This document shows positions 34,602-43,453 of a stretch of DNA of 64,000 bases, one piece after another. The translations under genes and the position numbers were made by a program. Under the pieces are notes generated by a model. The model saw only the letters and a program-made list of their open reading frames with translations, did no database searches and was not told the DNA's origin. How positions within the stretch are numbered: the stretch's first letter is position 1; each line of letters opens with the position of its first letter. The stretch covers positions 160,611-224,610 of the forward strand of contig NVWK01000012.1 in NCBI GenBank assembly GCA_002733605.1, written 5' to 3'. This stretch comes from Robiginitomaculum sp. GTDB lineage: Bacteria; Pseudomonadota; Alphaproteobacteria; Caulobacterales; Maricaulaceae.

Positions 34602-36010
34602 AGCGCCTTGATGATATCCTCGACCATTTTCTTGGCATCGGCCAAGAGCATCATGGTGCCGTCCGCATAAAACAGATCATTGTCGATACCGGCATAGCCA
34701 GGGGACAATGAGCGTTTGACGAACAATACGGTTGTTGCTTTGTCTACATCCAAAATCGGCATGCCATATATAGGGCTTTCAGGATCGTTTTTTGCGGCCG
34801 GGTTGGTCACATCATTGGCCCCGATCACGAAGGCAACTTCGGCATTGGCAAATTCCGAGTTAATGTCTTCAAGCTCGAACACTTCGTCGTACGGCACATT
34901 GGCTTCGGCCAGCAGCACATTCATATGACCCGGCATACGTCCGGCAACCGGATGAATGGCGTAGACCACATCAACGCCCTCTGCTTTCAACTTATCCGCC
35001 ATTTCACGTGTGGCATGTTGGGCCTGAGCCACAGCCAAACCATAGCCCGGCACAATGATAACCTTTGAAGCGTTCTTCATGATGAAGGCCGCGTCATCGG
35101 CGGAGCCGCGTTTCACGGGACGTTGTTCTTTGGTGCCCGCGTCGCCAGCGGAAACGTCCGCGCCGAAGCCGCCAAGGATGACACTAATGAATGAGCGGTT
35201 CATGGCCTTACACATAATGTAGGACAGGATCGCGCCAGAAGAGCCAACGAGAGCACCGGTAATAATCAAAGCCAAATTGCCAAGGGTGAAACCAAGCGCC
35301 GCCGCAGCCCATCCTGAATAGGAATTGAGCATGGAGATCACGACAGGCATGTCTGCGCCGCCAATAGGGATGATAAGCGTGAAACCGATCACGAATGACA
35401 GGCCAATAATCCACCACAACAAATGTCCGCCGCCAGACGCCGCACCATTACTGTGATAAAAGGCGACGATGAGACCGACGATGGCAAGGCCAATGATCAA
35501 ATTGAGCAAATGCCGTGCAGGTAGCAGTATAGGCGAGCCGGACATATTGCCATTAAGCTTGGCAAAGGCAATCAGAGAGCCAGAGAAGGTAATCGCCCCG
35601 ATCGCTGCGCCCAGCGCCATTTCAACACGGCTGATAGGGTGAATAAGCCCTTCCGCATCAACAATCCCGAAAACTGCCGGGGATAAAAAGGCACCTGCGG
35701 CCACGAGTACAGCCGCCAGACCGACAAGCGAATGAAAGGCCGCGATCAATTGCGGCATGTCGGTCATGGGAATATTTTTGGCAATATAAGCCCCAATACC
35801 ACCGCCGACAGCCAATGCGCCCAAGACCATTAACAAGCCTTGCAGGCTTATGCCGGTGAACAACAGGGTTGTGATGATGGCAATGGTAATGCCAACCATG
35901 CCAAAGGTATTGCCGCGTCTTGATGTGGCAGGCGATGAAAGACCGTGCAAAGACAGGATAAACAGAACGCCGGAAATGACGTAGAGAATAGCTGCGAGAT
36001 TAGCGCTCAT
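34598..36010 (-). CDS. pntB: NAD(P) transhydrogenase subunit beta
   Basis: A 470-residue subunit. The ATG at 36010 is preferred because MSANLAAILYVISGVLF starts the membrane domain and GGGAC lies just upstream. The first half holds eight to nine helices of the proton channel. The soluble C-terminal domain (about residues 290-470) binds NADP, with VPGYGLAVAQAQHATREMADKLKAEGVDV and HPVAGRMPGHMNVLLAEANVPYD. The enzyme couples proton import to NADPH formation. It is the last gene of the unit. Its stop overlaps the convergent DksA-like gene. Confidence 0.97.
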   Translation of the reverse strand: MSANLAAILYVISGVLFILSLHGLSSPATSRRGNTFGMVGITIAIITTLLFTGISLQGLLMVLGALAVGGGIGAYIAKNIPMTDMPQLIAAFHSLVGLAAVLVAAGAFLSPAVFGIVDAEGLIHPISRVEMALGAAIGAITFSGSLIAFAKLNGNMSGSPILLPARHLLNLIIGLAIVGLIVAFYHSNGAASGGGHLLWWIIGLSFVIGFTLIIPIGGADMPVVISMLNSYSGWAAAALGFTLGNLALIITGALVGSSGAILSYIMCKAMNRSFISVILGGFGADVSAGDAGTKEQRPVKRGSADDAAFIMKNASKVIIVPGYGLAVAQAQHATREMADKLKAEGVDVVYAIHPVAGRMPGHMNVLLAEANVPYDEVFELEDINSEFANAEVAFVIGANDVTNPAAKNDPESPIYGMPILDVDKATTVLFVKRSLSPGYAGIDNDLFYADGTMMLLADAKKMVEDIIKAL

Positions 36011-36020
36011 ATGCATGTCC

Positions 36021-36341
36021 CTACCCCTTCTTCTTATACATTGCGAGCATGCGTTGGGTAACAAGGAAGCCGCCAAAAATATTGACCGCGCACAGTAGAG
36101 CCGCGCCAAGTCCAAGTCCGCTTGATAAATCAATGCCGCCATTACTGGACGACACTGCGACCAACGCCCCGACAATAATCACGGAGGAAATCGCATTGGT
36201 GACCGCCATTAACGGCGTATGAAGCGCAGGCGTTACCGCCCAAACCACGAAATAGCCGACAAAAATCGCCAATATAAAAATTGCCAATTGAAAGACGACG
36301 GGGGAAATTGCGGTCCCACCTGCCATAATAATCATGCTCAT
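36021..36341 (-). CDS. pntAB: NAD(P) transhydrogenase subunit alpha, membrane part
   Basis: A 106-residue membrane subunit with about three helices. The core is VGYFVVWAVTPALHTPLMAVTNAISSVIIVGAL, a hallmark of the alpha-2 component. Splitting alpha into separate NAD-binding and membrane genes is typical of alphaproteobacteria. It lies 10 bases from pntB and from the upstream alpha-1 gene. Confidence 0.96.
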   Translation of the reverse strand: MSMIIMAGGTAISPVVFQLAIFILAIFVGYFVVWAVTPALHTPLMAVTNAISSVIIVGALVAVSSSNGGIDLSSGLGLGAALLCAVNIFGGFLVTQRMLAMYKKKG

Positions 36342-36351
36342 AGGATGTCCT

Positions 36352-37479
36352 TTATTTTAGACGTTCATGAATAACAACGCCGTCACGGGTCAGTGCACAG
36401 CCTTGAATAATTTCGTCGTCCCAATCGGGCGCATAACTGCCGTCTTCGGCGGTGACCAAAGGCAAGAAATTGCGTAGGTTCCGGGCAAAAAGCGATGAGC
36501 TGTCCGCTGCCATGCGTGATGGCCAGTTGAGATGGCCGACGATTTTGACACCGTTTGCGGTTTCAACAATTTTGCCAGCTTTCGCACCTTCGACATTGCC
36601 GCCGCGCTCGATCGCGAGATCAATGAGTACAGAACCGGCCCGCATGGATTTAACCATAGCCTTATCGATGAGCCGCGGCGCAGGACGCCCCGGAATAAGG
36701 GCCGTCGTGACCACAATATCTTGTTTGGCAATGTGTTTGGCCATCAATTCAGCTTGGAGTTTTTGATATTCCGGCGACATTTGCTTGGCGTAGCCGCCTG
36801 CGGTCTCGGCTTCTTTAAATTCATCGTTTTCAACCGCGATGAATTTTGCACCGAGCGAGGCCACTTGTTCTTTTGCGGCTGGGCGGACATCGGTCGCCGT
36901 TGTTACGGCCCCAAGTCTGCGGGCCGTCGCAATCGCTTGCAAGCCTGCAACCCCTGCGCCCATAATAAAGACTTTGGCGGGCGCAACTGTGCCTGCCGCC
37001 GTCATCATCATCGGGAAGGCGCGTCCATAGATAGAGGCGGCCTCGACCACACTGCGGTAGCCAGCCAGATTAGACTGGGACGACAATACGTCCATCGCCT
37101 GCGCACGCGAAATGCGCGGAATATATTCAAGCGCATAGGCCGTGACACCAGCTTTGGCGCAGGCCTTGGCGAAATCGGGATTATCCGTCGGGTTCATCAG
37201 ACCGGTAATCCCGGCCCCCTTTTTCATTTTAGCAACCAGTGCGGCCGTACCGCCCGTAATGCTGAGCACGATATCGGCGGCTTTAACGCAGGCCGGATTG
37301 CTGGCACTTAGGCTCGCGCCGACGGCCTTATAGTCCGCGTCCGAGAAATGGGCGTGGGTGCCCGCGCCTTTGGTCAGGGTGACCGTATGGCCATTGTCGA
37401 CGTAAAACTTTACTGCGTCCGGCGTGGCGGCAACACGGGCCTCACCAGATGCGGTTTCTTTTAAAACAGCTATTTTCAA
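36352..37479 (-). CDS. pntAA: NAD(P) transhydrogenase subunit alpha, NAD-binding part
   Basis: A 375-residue soluble subunit (domain I, NAD(H)-binding). MKIAVLKETASGEARVAATPDAVK is the start, followed by YIPRISRAQAMDVLSSQSNLAGYRSV and the Rossmann GAGVAGLQAIATARRLGA. It resembles alanine dehydrogenase, its evolutionary relative. It probably forms the alpha2-beta-type complex with the next two genes. It is preceded by the cox-IV-like gene on the same strand. Confidence 0.97.
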   Translation of the reverse strand: MKIAVLKETASGEARVAATPDAVKFYVDNGHTVTLTKGAGTHAHFSDADYKAVGASLSASNPACVKAADIVLSITGGTAALVAKMKKGAGITGLMNPTDNPDFAKACAKAGVTAYALEYIPRISRAQAMDVLSSQSNLAGYRSVVEAASIYGRAFPMMMTAAGTVAPAKVFIMGAGVAGLQAIATARRLGAVTTATDVRPAAKEQVASLGAKFIAVENDEFKEAETAGGYAKQMSPEYQKLQAELMAKHIAKQDIVVTTALIPGRPAPRLIDKAMVKSMRAGSVLIDLAIERGGNVEGAKAGKIVETANGVKIVGHLNWPSRMAADSSSLFARNLRNFLPLVTAEDGSYAPDWDDEIIQGCALTRDGVVIHERLK

Positions 37480-37502
37480 GGGATCAGTCCTTCAACTATG
37501 GT

Positions 37503-37805
37503 TTATCCTGCGAGTGCCGAAACACCGAAACCAATGATAAAGGCCAAAACTGCCAGCCCGAACAGAAGCGCATACCAGCCACCGCCAAGTTTGAACGCAG
37601 GCGTGATGAGAACGCCAACGACAACTGTGGCAACCAAAGCCGTAAACCACGGCAATTGTGCGCCAAAGACCAAAATAGGCATGAGCAAAACAACAATCAA
37701 AAATGCCGTACAGAACGAGGCCGTGCGGATAAAGCCGCCAAAGGTTTTCTGATGTCCCTGAATTGGCATTTCGCCGCTAACATAATTCGAGTGTCCGGAG
37801 GCCAT
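37503..37805 (-). CDS. aa3-type cytochrome oxidase subunit IV-like membrane protein
   Basis: A 100-residue protein. The N-terminal YVSGEMPIQGHQKTFGGFIRTASFCTAFLIVVLL fits the bacterial aa3-type cytochrome c oxidase subunit IV family, normally 45-70 residues with a single helix. Here two further helices follow (about residues 52-98). Such genes commonly lie just upstream of pntAA in alphaproteobacteria. Its role in an oxidase or in the transhydrogenase is not settled. It opens the pnt unit 23 bases upstream of pntAA. Confidence 0.78.
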   Translation of the reverse strand: MASGHSNYVSGEMPIQGHQKTFGGFIRTASFCTAFLIVVLLMPILVFGAQLPWFTALVATVVVGVLITPAFKLGGGWYALLFGLAVLAFIIGFGVSALAG

Positions 37806-38030
37806 AATCTCTCTTTCCGTTAAGTAAACTTCTTGTTCGGACTAGCATGGTGATTTTCCCGTTGCAAGAGCCGCGCAGAACCGAAAACGCAATAAGACAC
37901 ATTTAGAGTAAATTAACCGTCTGGATTAAGGGCATTTTCACGGCTTTGGTTCATATTGGTACATGAAAAGTTGCTTTAAGAGCCGGGACAACCTGGCCTG
38001 GGGCAGTATTGGTGTAGTTTGGGTGAAGTT

Positions 38031-39494
38031 ATGGGTAAAACGGTCTTAATCGTAGATGATGATCCGACTCAGCTCCGCATTTTGCGAGCTGTTATCGAAA
38101 AAAGCGGATTTTCCACCTTGCAAGCCTCGGACGGGGATGCGGCGCTCGAGATAGCTTTGGCGCCGGACGGCGCGAAAATTGATCTCATGTTACTTGATCT
38201 TGTCATGCCCGGGCTTAGCGGTATGGACACGCTTAAAGAGTTGAGCGCGAAACGCTCCGACTTACCTGTCATTGTTTTGACCGGCACCGGCAGTATCGAT
38301 ACAGTTGTCAGCGCCATGCAGGCGGGGGCACGGGATTTTCTGGTCAAACCGGCCAGTCCCGAGCGGGTGATTGTCTCTTTGCGCAATGCGCTCGAGATCA
38401 ACACTCTGGTGAAAGAGGTGACCCGCCTTAAGAAAACAAGCACGGGTACGCTGACCTTTGACGACCTGATTGGCAATGCGCCAGAAATGCGCAGCGTTGT
38501 CGCCATGGGTGAACGTGGGGCGCGTGCCAATATCCCGATCCTGATCACAGGGGAAAGCGGTGTTGGTAAAGAGGTCGTTGCGCGGGCAATACAGGGCACG
38601 TCTGATCGTGCAGGCCATCCATTTGTTACAGTCAATTGCGGGGCGATCCCCGAAAATCTTGTTGAGAGCATTCTGTTCGGGCATGAAAAAGGTAGCTTTA
38701 CCGGCGCCAATGCCAAACATTTGGGTAAATTTCAGGAAGCGGATACGGGGACATTGTTCCTTGACGAGATCGGCGAATTGCCCTTGGCCATGCAGGTTAA
38801 GCTGTTACGGGTTTTACAAGAAGGCGAAGTGGATCCGATTGGTTCCAAGCGCCCGGTTAAAGTCAATGTGCGGATTATTTCCGCGACGAACCGCAATCTT
38901 GCCGAAGCCGTTAAGGACGGAAGTTTCCGTGAGGATTTGTATTATCGGTTGAATGTCTTCCCGATTGAAGTCCCTGCCCTACGCAGCCGCACCGGGGATA
39001 TTCCGGCTTTGCTTGATCACTTCATCAAACGATTTAACGCCCAGGAACGCATGAATGTGCGCGGTGTCAGCAGTGAAACGCTGGAAATGCTTAAAAAATT
39101 CGATTGGCCGGGCAATGTGCGCCAACTTGAAAACACGGTGTTTCGCGCAGTAATCCTCTCGGACGGGCACACATTACAGCCACAGGATTTCCCGCAAGTT
39201 TCAGGATTAAGTCCGGTTATTCCGGCTCAGGAAACGGCAGGAATGAGCACGAACGTGGCACAGAACGGTGATGATACGGACAATGATGATGTGGATGTCA
39301 GCATTCTGGATCGTAACGGGCATTTGCGTTCGCTTCAGGAAATAGAGCGTGATCTGATCCAGTTCGCAATCGACACCTATAGCGGACACATGTCGGAAGT
39401 GGCGCGACGTCTCGGCATCGGGCGCTCGACCCTGTACCGTAAGGTTCGCGAACACGAGCTGGACGTGGAAGAAAAACGGACGCTCAGCAAATAA
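38031..39494 (+). CDS. Sigma-54-dependent response regulator (NtrC/TacA type)
   Basis: A 487-residue regulator. The ATG at 38031 has GGGTGA before it; an in-frame TTG at 38019 is unlikely. A receiver domain (residues 1-120) has Asp56 as phosphoacceptor (LLDLVMP) and Lys106. The AAA+ domain has Walker A GESGVGKE (174-181), the sigma-54 contact loop as GSFTGA (221-226) and EADTGTLFLDEIGELP. A Fis-type HTH (EVARRLGIGRSTLYRKVREHELD) ends the protein. It resembles Caulobacter TacA. No histidine kinase gene is adjacent, so it is an orphan. Confidence 0.94.
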   Translation: MGKTVLIVDDDPTQLRILRAVIEKSGFSTLQASDGDAALEIALAPDGAKIDLMLLDLVMPGLSGMDTLKELSAKRSDLPVIVLTGTGSIDTVVSAMQAGARDFLVKPASPERVIVSLRNALEINTLVKEVTRLKKTSTGTLTFDDLIGNAPEMRSVVAMGERGARANIPILITGESGVGKEVVARAIQGTSDRAGHPFVTVNCGAIPENLVESILFGHEKGSFTGANAKHLGKFQEADTGTLFLDEIGELPLAMQVKLLRVLQEGEVDPIGSKRPVKVNVRIISATNRNLAEAVKDGSFREDLYYRLNVFPIEVPALRSRTGDIPALLDHFIKRFNAQERMNVRGVSSETLEMLKKFDWPGNVRQLENTVFRAVILSDGHTLQPQDFPQVSGLSPVIPAQETAGMSTNVAQNGDDTDNDDVDVSILDRNGHLRSLQEIERDLIQFAIDTYSGHMSEVARRLGIGRSTLYRKVREHELDVEEKRTLSK

Positions 39495-39583
39495 ACACGA
39501 TTAAAATTTCGGAAAATCTTAAATAGTTAGAAAGGCTTCGAAGCTAGATGTTAACCATGTTTACTTAAATGTGGATTTGTTTC

Positions 39584-41341
39584 ATGGCCGTTCTTAGTTC
39601 TAGATCATCAAAATTTGCCCTTCTCGCCAGCGTCGCAGCCCTGTGTGCCTCGACCCCTATTCTTGCCTCCAACGGGATCGGATTGCGCGGCGGCCAAATA
39701 GTGCCGCAACATTACGGCATGCAATATGCTGCCAATGCGTATATGGCCCCTCAAGCCCAGCCTTATATGCAAAGCTATCAGCCACAGCCCCGGCCACAAC
39801 CACAGTATTTGGGACAAGTCGTCAGCGAGAGCTATCAAATCCAGGCACCTCAACAGCCCTATACTCAAAACCAGAACATGTCTTCGTCCTATGTGCGAGC
39901 CTCTGCATCGCCTTATGGATATGCTGGGCCGCAAGCCCAGATACCCCAGTACGTCCCGTCTCAACACATTCAGGCCATCCCTGTCGGGAATTATCAATAT
40001 GCATCTTATAATGCAGGCCCTTCAGGCTTGCGCGGGGCCAGTCAGGCTTTCCGCAACGGTTTTGACGTTGGCGGTGTCACTGTGCGTACAAGTGTGCGGC
40101 ACTCGGAGCGCATGCTGAACTGGCAGGACAATACGACAGGCAAAGTCCTGACATTGCTTACCAACCGTGCCAATGGAACGCTTGCACCGAACTCTCTTTA
40201 TATCGGCGCCGGTTTTAAAGGCGGGTTGATGTGGCAAAAAACCAGTGTCGCAGGTCAATTTCCGTTGCTGTCGCGCTTCCCGGATTTCTCGAACCGTACA
40301 GATGATCAAACCGGTGTGTTTGCGATTAACAATGCGGCGCTGGCCTTTACCGGTACATTCGGGGACTGGACCACCCTCTATATGCAGACGGAATATTCGG
40401 AAACCGAGTTCGTGGGGCAAAGCGAAATGCAGCTTCGCAAAGCCTTTGTTGTATTTGGTAATTTAGAGAAAACCCCATTCTATGCCGCGTTTGGCCGCAA
40501 AACTATCGATTTCGGTAATTTCGATGGCTATAATGCGTTCACCCAGACCGAAGCCCAGCATTATTTCCACGCGGTCAGCGATCAACCGGTGTTCGAGGTC
40601 GGGTATTATAATCACGGGTTCAAACTGTCCGCATCCGCATTTAGTGCAGGCCGTCATTTACGGGTTGCCTATGCAGGTGAAGAAAACAATATCGGCAATT
40701 ACTCTGCCAGTATCGCAAAAGAGTTTAATTTCGGCAATGGCCGCGCCTTCACGCTCGGGACCAGCTATTTGCACGATACCAGCTATCGTAACAATTACAC
40801 GGCCCATACGTTTTCATTGATCCAGTCCGGTACACCACCCGCCAATTTCATTGAATACCGCAATAGCGCTGTCGATGCATTTGTTGAATATAACAGCCCG
40901 TTGTTTGATCTGATGTTTGAATACACCACAACATTAGAGCCGTGGGCCGCCGCCATTCCGCAAGATGCAAATGGGGTTGTTGATCCGGCCTATATTGACG
41001 CGAACGGGGAGATCACTTTCGACCAGAATCTGGAAGTTTTTGTCGCCCAGGCTCGGTTTAAGCCGATGATTAATGGCCGTCGGGTTTCGTTTGCGGCTGT
41101 CGGGAACTGGGGCAATATCGGAGATGATTTCGTTGGTGTCGGCATTGGTGGGCAACCAACGAGCTGGAAGAAAAACCAGCAACATGCGCTCAGCGTTGAA
41201 TATCCTGTCAGCCCCTATTTTGATATCGGTATTGAATATATGTACAATAAGGGTTTCATCCCGTTTGTCGCCCCGCAGCTTGTCTCTAGCAATGATACGG
41301 TTGCCCATGCGATTAATATCGGGATTAAGGCACGTTTCTAA
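39584..41341 (+). CDS. Outer-membrane beta-barrel porin, LbtU-like
   Basis: A 585-residue outer-membrane protein. The ATG at 39584 begins a signal peptide (MAVLSSRSSKFALLASVAAL, cut near ILASN); an ATG at 39569 is also in frame. Residues about 30-135 form a low-complexity region rich in Gln, Pro and Tyr. The rest is a barrel with alternating aromatic strands (FGDWTTLYMQTEYSETEF, FGRKTIDFGNFDGYNAFTQ) and a final IGIKARF, ending in Phe as most outer-membrane barrels do. It resembles LbtU-type siderophore porins. The substrate is unknown. Confidence 0.82.
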   Translation: MAVLSSRSSKFALLASVAALCASTPILASNGIGLRGGQIVPQHYGMQYAANAYMAPQAQPYMQSYQPQPRPQPQYLGQVVSESYQIQAPQQPYTQNQNMSSSYVRASASPYGYAGPQAQIPQYVPSQHIQAIPVGNYQYASYNAGPSGLRGASQAFRNGFDVGGVTVRTSVRHSERMLNWQDNTTGKVLTLLTNRANGTLAPNSLYIGAGFKGGLMWQKTSVAGQFPLLSRFPDFSNRTDDQTGVFAINNAALAFTGTFGDWTTLYMQTEYSETEFVGQSEMQLRKAFVVFGNLEKTPFYAAFGRKTIDFGNFDGYNAFTQTEAQHYFHAVSDQPVFEVGYYNHGFKLSASAFSAGRHLRVAYAGEENNIGNYSASIAKEFNFGNGRAFTLGTSYLHDTSYRNNYTAHTFSLIQSGTPPANFIEYRNSAVDAFVEYNSPLFDLMFEYTTTLEPWAAAIPQDANGVVDPAYIDANGEITFDQNLEVFVAQARFKPMINGRRVSFAAVGNWGNIGDDFVGVGIGGQPTSWKKNQQHALSVEYPVSPYFDIGIEYMYNKGFIPFVAPQLVSSNDTVAHAINIGIKARF

Positions 41342-41398
41342 CCGGAAACACCTCCCCGAAGCTTTGCGCGCAAATACGGTTTTCAATATAAAACCAGC

Positions 41399-41968
41399 TC
41401 AGGATTTACCGCCTTTAATTATTCTCAGACTTGGCTTGCCTTTTGGCCGTGGCGGTGCGGGTGGCGTCATGTCCGGCTCATCGCCGCCAAGCTCGTCCTC
41501 GATGTGGCGCACTCTTGGTTTGAAACCGGATTTGTTTTTGAAGCTTGAACGGGGTTTGAAACTACTCTTGTTTTGCCAAGATTTGCCGTCCGCTTCAGGG
41601 GCTTGCTTGCCCTTATCGCGGGCTTTCTTGCGCATCTGGGCGAGAACTTGTTTTTGCAAGCGCGACAGGGCATCGGAAGGCGCGCCCTTTTGTAAATCGG
41701 TAAAGGCAGAGCCGTATTTTTCCAGACGTTCTTCGACAGAGCCGGAAAATTCTTCTTCCCAGTCCGTGATCTCGCCGAGCTTTTTCAAATCGGCTTTGGC
41801 TTTTTGTAATTTACGCAGATCGGTACGGGCCCGGCGGGCGCGGGCGCGTTCGTCTTTCAAGCGTTGTTTGTCTTGCGCGGCGTCACGGGCCAGTTGCTCT
41901 TGTTGCCACTGGCGTTTTTCCCAGTCATTGGGTTGGTCTTCAGGGTTTATCGGCGTGTCGTCGCTCAA
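41399..41968 (-). CDS. Highly charged hypothetical protein
   Basis: A 189-residue protein rich in Lys, Arg, Glu and Asp. Residues 15-65 form a probable long coiled coil (QEQLARDAAQDKQRLKDERARARRARTDLRKLQK). A middle Lys-rich part with KSSFKPRSSFKNKSGFKPR (a short SFKPR-like repeat) and an acidic/Pro-rich tail follow. No fold was recognised. It may bind nucleic acid, an inference from charge. It lies 6 bases from gapR. Confidence 0.6.
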   Translation of the reverse strand: MSDDTPINPEDQPNDWEKRQWQQEQLARDAAQDKQRLKDERARARRARTDLRKLQKAKADLKKLGEITDWEEEFSGSVEERLEKYGSAFTDLQKGAPSDALSRLQKQVLAQMRKKARDKGKQAPEADGKSWQNKSSFKPRSSFKNKSGFKPRVRHIEDELGGDEPDMTPPAPPRPKGKPSLRIIKGGKS

Positions 41969-41974
41969 ATAGTC

Positions 41975-42238
41975 CTACCCTTCAACGGCGTCCATATACA
42001 GCTCGATCAAGGCTTCTTGCTCGGCGCGTTCGCTGGCTTCGATTTTACGAAGTGCAATGGTTTTACGTAGGATTTTTGTGTCAAAACCGAATGTTTTTGA
42101 TTCCGCATAAACCTCGCGAATATCGGCAGCCAGTTCGGTTTTTTCGGCCTCGAGGCGTTCGATGCGGGCAATAAACTGTTTCAGTTTTTCGCGGGTGGTT
42201 TCGCCCATGCTTTCGGCGCGCTGTTCGTCAGTAATCAT
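41975..42238 (-). CDS. gapR: Nucleoid-associated protein GapR (DUF2312)
   Basis: An 87-residue protein. The ATG at 42238 has AGGAACTCTCC before it; a longer frame to 42259 is not needed. The domain reads KLKQFIARIERLEAEKTELAADIREVYAESKTFGFDTKILRKTIALRKIE. This is the GapR/DUF2312 family of alphaproteobacteria, dimeric coiled-coil proteins that clamp overtwisted AT-rich DNA ahead of replication and transcription and stimulate topoisomerases. It is followed on the same strand by a charged protein of unknown function. Confidence 0.93.
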   Translation of the reverse strand: MITDEQRAESMGETTREKLKQFIARIERLEAEKTELAADIREVYAESKTFGFDTKILRKTIALRKIEASERAEQEALIELYMDAVEG

Positions 42239-42370
42239 GGAGAGTTCCTTTAAGGGCAAACGTTCATATTCTTTATAGGTGTTCTAAATACCCTTGCACC
42301 TAAGCGCAAGTCCACAAGATAAGGATTGTTGTGGATTGAATTTCGTTTTACAGTTTTCATGGAGGGCATT

Positions 42371-43444
42371 ATGAACACGATCACGAAACACACTGGTATT
42401 TTGGCGCTTTTTACGGCGCTGTGCACGGGATGTAGCCCCGCTAGCCCTGACACACGCGCTCAACGTGTCGAGCTTCCCCATGAACCCGATGCCCATATCT
42501 TTGACTGGAGTCCAAGCTGTCCGCTCAACGGAAGTTGGACAATGGCGATGCACGGGGGCGCGGGGGTGATCTTGAAAAAGAACTTCACGGCTGAACGCGA
42601 GCAAGCGTATCGGGAAGCTCTCAGCTCAACCCTTGAAGCGGGGGCGGAGATGTTACGCAACGGGGCCAGCGCCCTTGACGTGGTCGAAACCAGTGTGCGC
42701 AAGATGGAAAACGATCCAAAGTTCAATGCGGGTAAAGGCGCGGTGTTCTCCGCCGCCGGTATGAACGAGTTGGACGCGGCAATCATGGATGGGCGTGACC
42801 GCAATGCCGGCACTGTGGCCAGCGTCAAACGGATTAAAAACCCGATTAGTCTGGCCCGTTCCGTCATGGAAAACTCCAGACACGTTATGTTGATCAGTGA
42901 AGGCGCGGAAACCTTTGCCGAGCAACAGGGTATAGAGATGGTCGACCCTGCGTATTTTTACACCCAAAAACGCTGGGAGCAAATGCAGGCCAAAATGGCC
43001 AAGAAACAAGGTTCCCTGATCCCAGCGACCAAATTCGGCACTGTCGGGGTGGTGATCAAAGACGGGTGCGGCAATCTGGCGGCTGGCACGTCCACGGGCG
43101 GTCTGACAGCCAAAGAATGGGGCCGTGTCGGGGATACGCCGATTATCGGGGCGGGCACCTATGCGGATAATCGCTATTGCGCCGTATCGGCCACGGGAAC
43201 GGGCGAGTATTTCATCCGTGCGACCATCGCGCGCGATGTCTGTGCCAGACGCGAATTTGCCGGCGAGGATTTACAAACCGCGATGGACGCGATCATTCAC
43301 GGCACGCTCACCGACATGGGGGGTGACGGCGGCATTGTGGCGATTGATAATGAGGGCAATTTCGCGTTCAGTTTCAACACAAAAGGCATGTATAGAGGGG
43401 CCGTACGTCACGATGCCCCTGTATTGGTCAAGATTTATAAATAA
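42371..43444 (+). CDS. Isoaspartyl peptidase/L-asparaginase lipoprotein (Ntn type)
   Basis: A 357-residue plant-type asparaginase homologue. The ATG at 42371 has GGAGGGC just upstream. A lipoprotein leader ends with LCTGC (Cys21), so the protein is placed on the periplasmic side, unlike the usual cytoplasmic enzyme. MHGGAGV and NAGKGAVFSAAGMNELDAAIMDG are the substrate loops. Autocleavage should occur before Thr224 in KFGTVGVVIKD, giving the alpha/beta Ntn hydrolase. It removes isoaspartyl residues from dipeptides. It is followed 9 bases later by a dipeptidase gene, suggesting joint peptide breakdown. Confidence 0.9.
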   Translation: MNTITKHTGILALFTALCTGCSPASPDTRAQRVELPHEPDAHIFDWSPSCPLNGSWTMAMHGGAGVILKKNFTAEREQAYREALSSTLEAGAEMLRNGASALDVVETSVRKMENDPKFNAGKGAVFSAAGMNELDAAIMDGRDRNAGTVASVKRIKNPISLARSVMENSRHVMLISEGAETFAEQQGIEMVDPAYFYTQKRWEQMQAKMAKKQGSLIPATKFGTVGVVIKDGCGNLAAGTSTGGLTAKEWGRVGDTPIIGAGTYADNRYCAVSATGTGEYFIRATIARDVCARREFAGEDLQTAMDAIIHGTLTDMGGDGGIVAIDNEGNFAFSFNTKGMYRGAVRHDAPVLVKIYK

Positions 43445-43453
43445 GGGATTGGG

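Noticed and set aside
36532..37311. 259-codon plus-strand open frame
   Set aside because: It is the shadow of pntAA in another frame. The true protein there is a near-perfect transhydrogenase subunit.
37913..37929. TTAA-N9-TTAA as a CtrA binding site before the response regulator
   Set aside because: The CtrA consensus requires a 7-base spacer; this one has 9.
39551..39568. TTAACCAT and TTAA as a full CtrA site before the porin gene
   Set aside because: The spacing between the two TTAA elements is 10 bases. Only a half-site match remains, too weak to list as a feature.
41073..41972. 299-codon plus-strand open frame
   Set aside because: It overlaps the porin tail and lies antisense to the charged protein gene; its Ser/Arg-rich translation looks like an antisense artefact.
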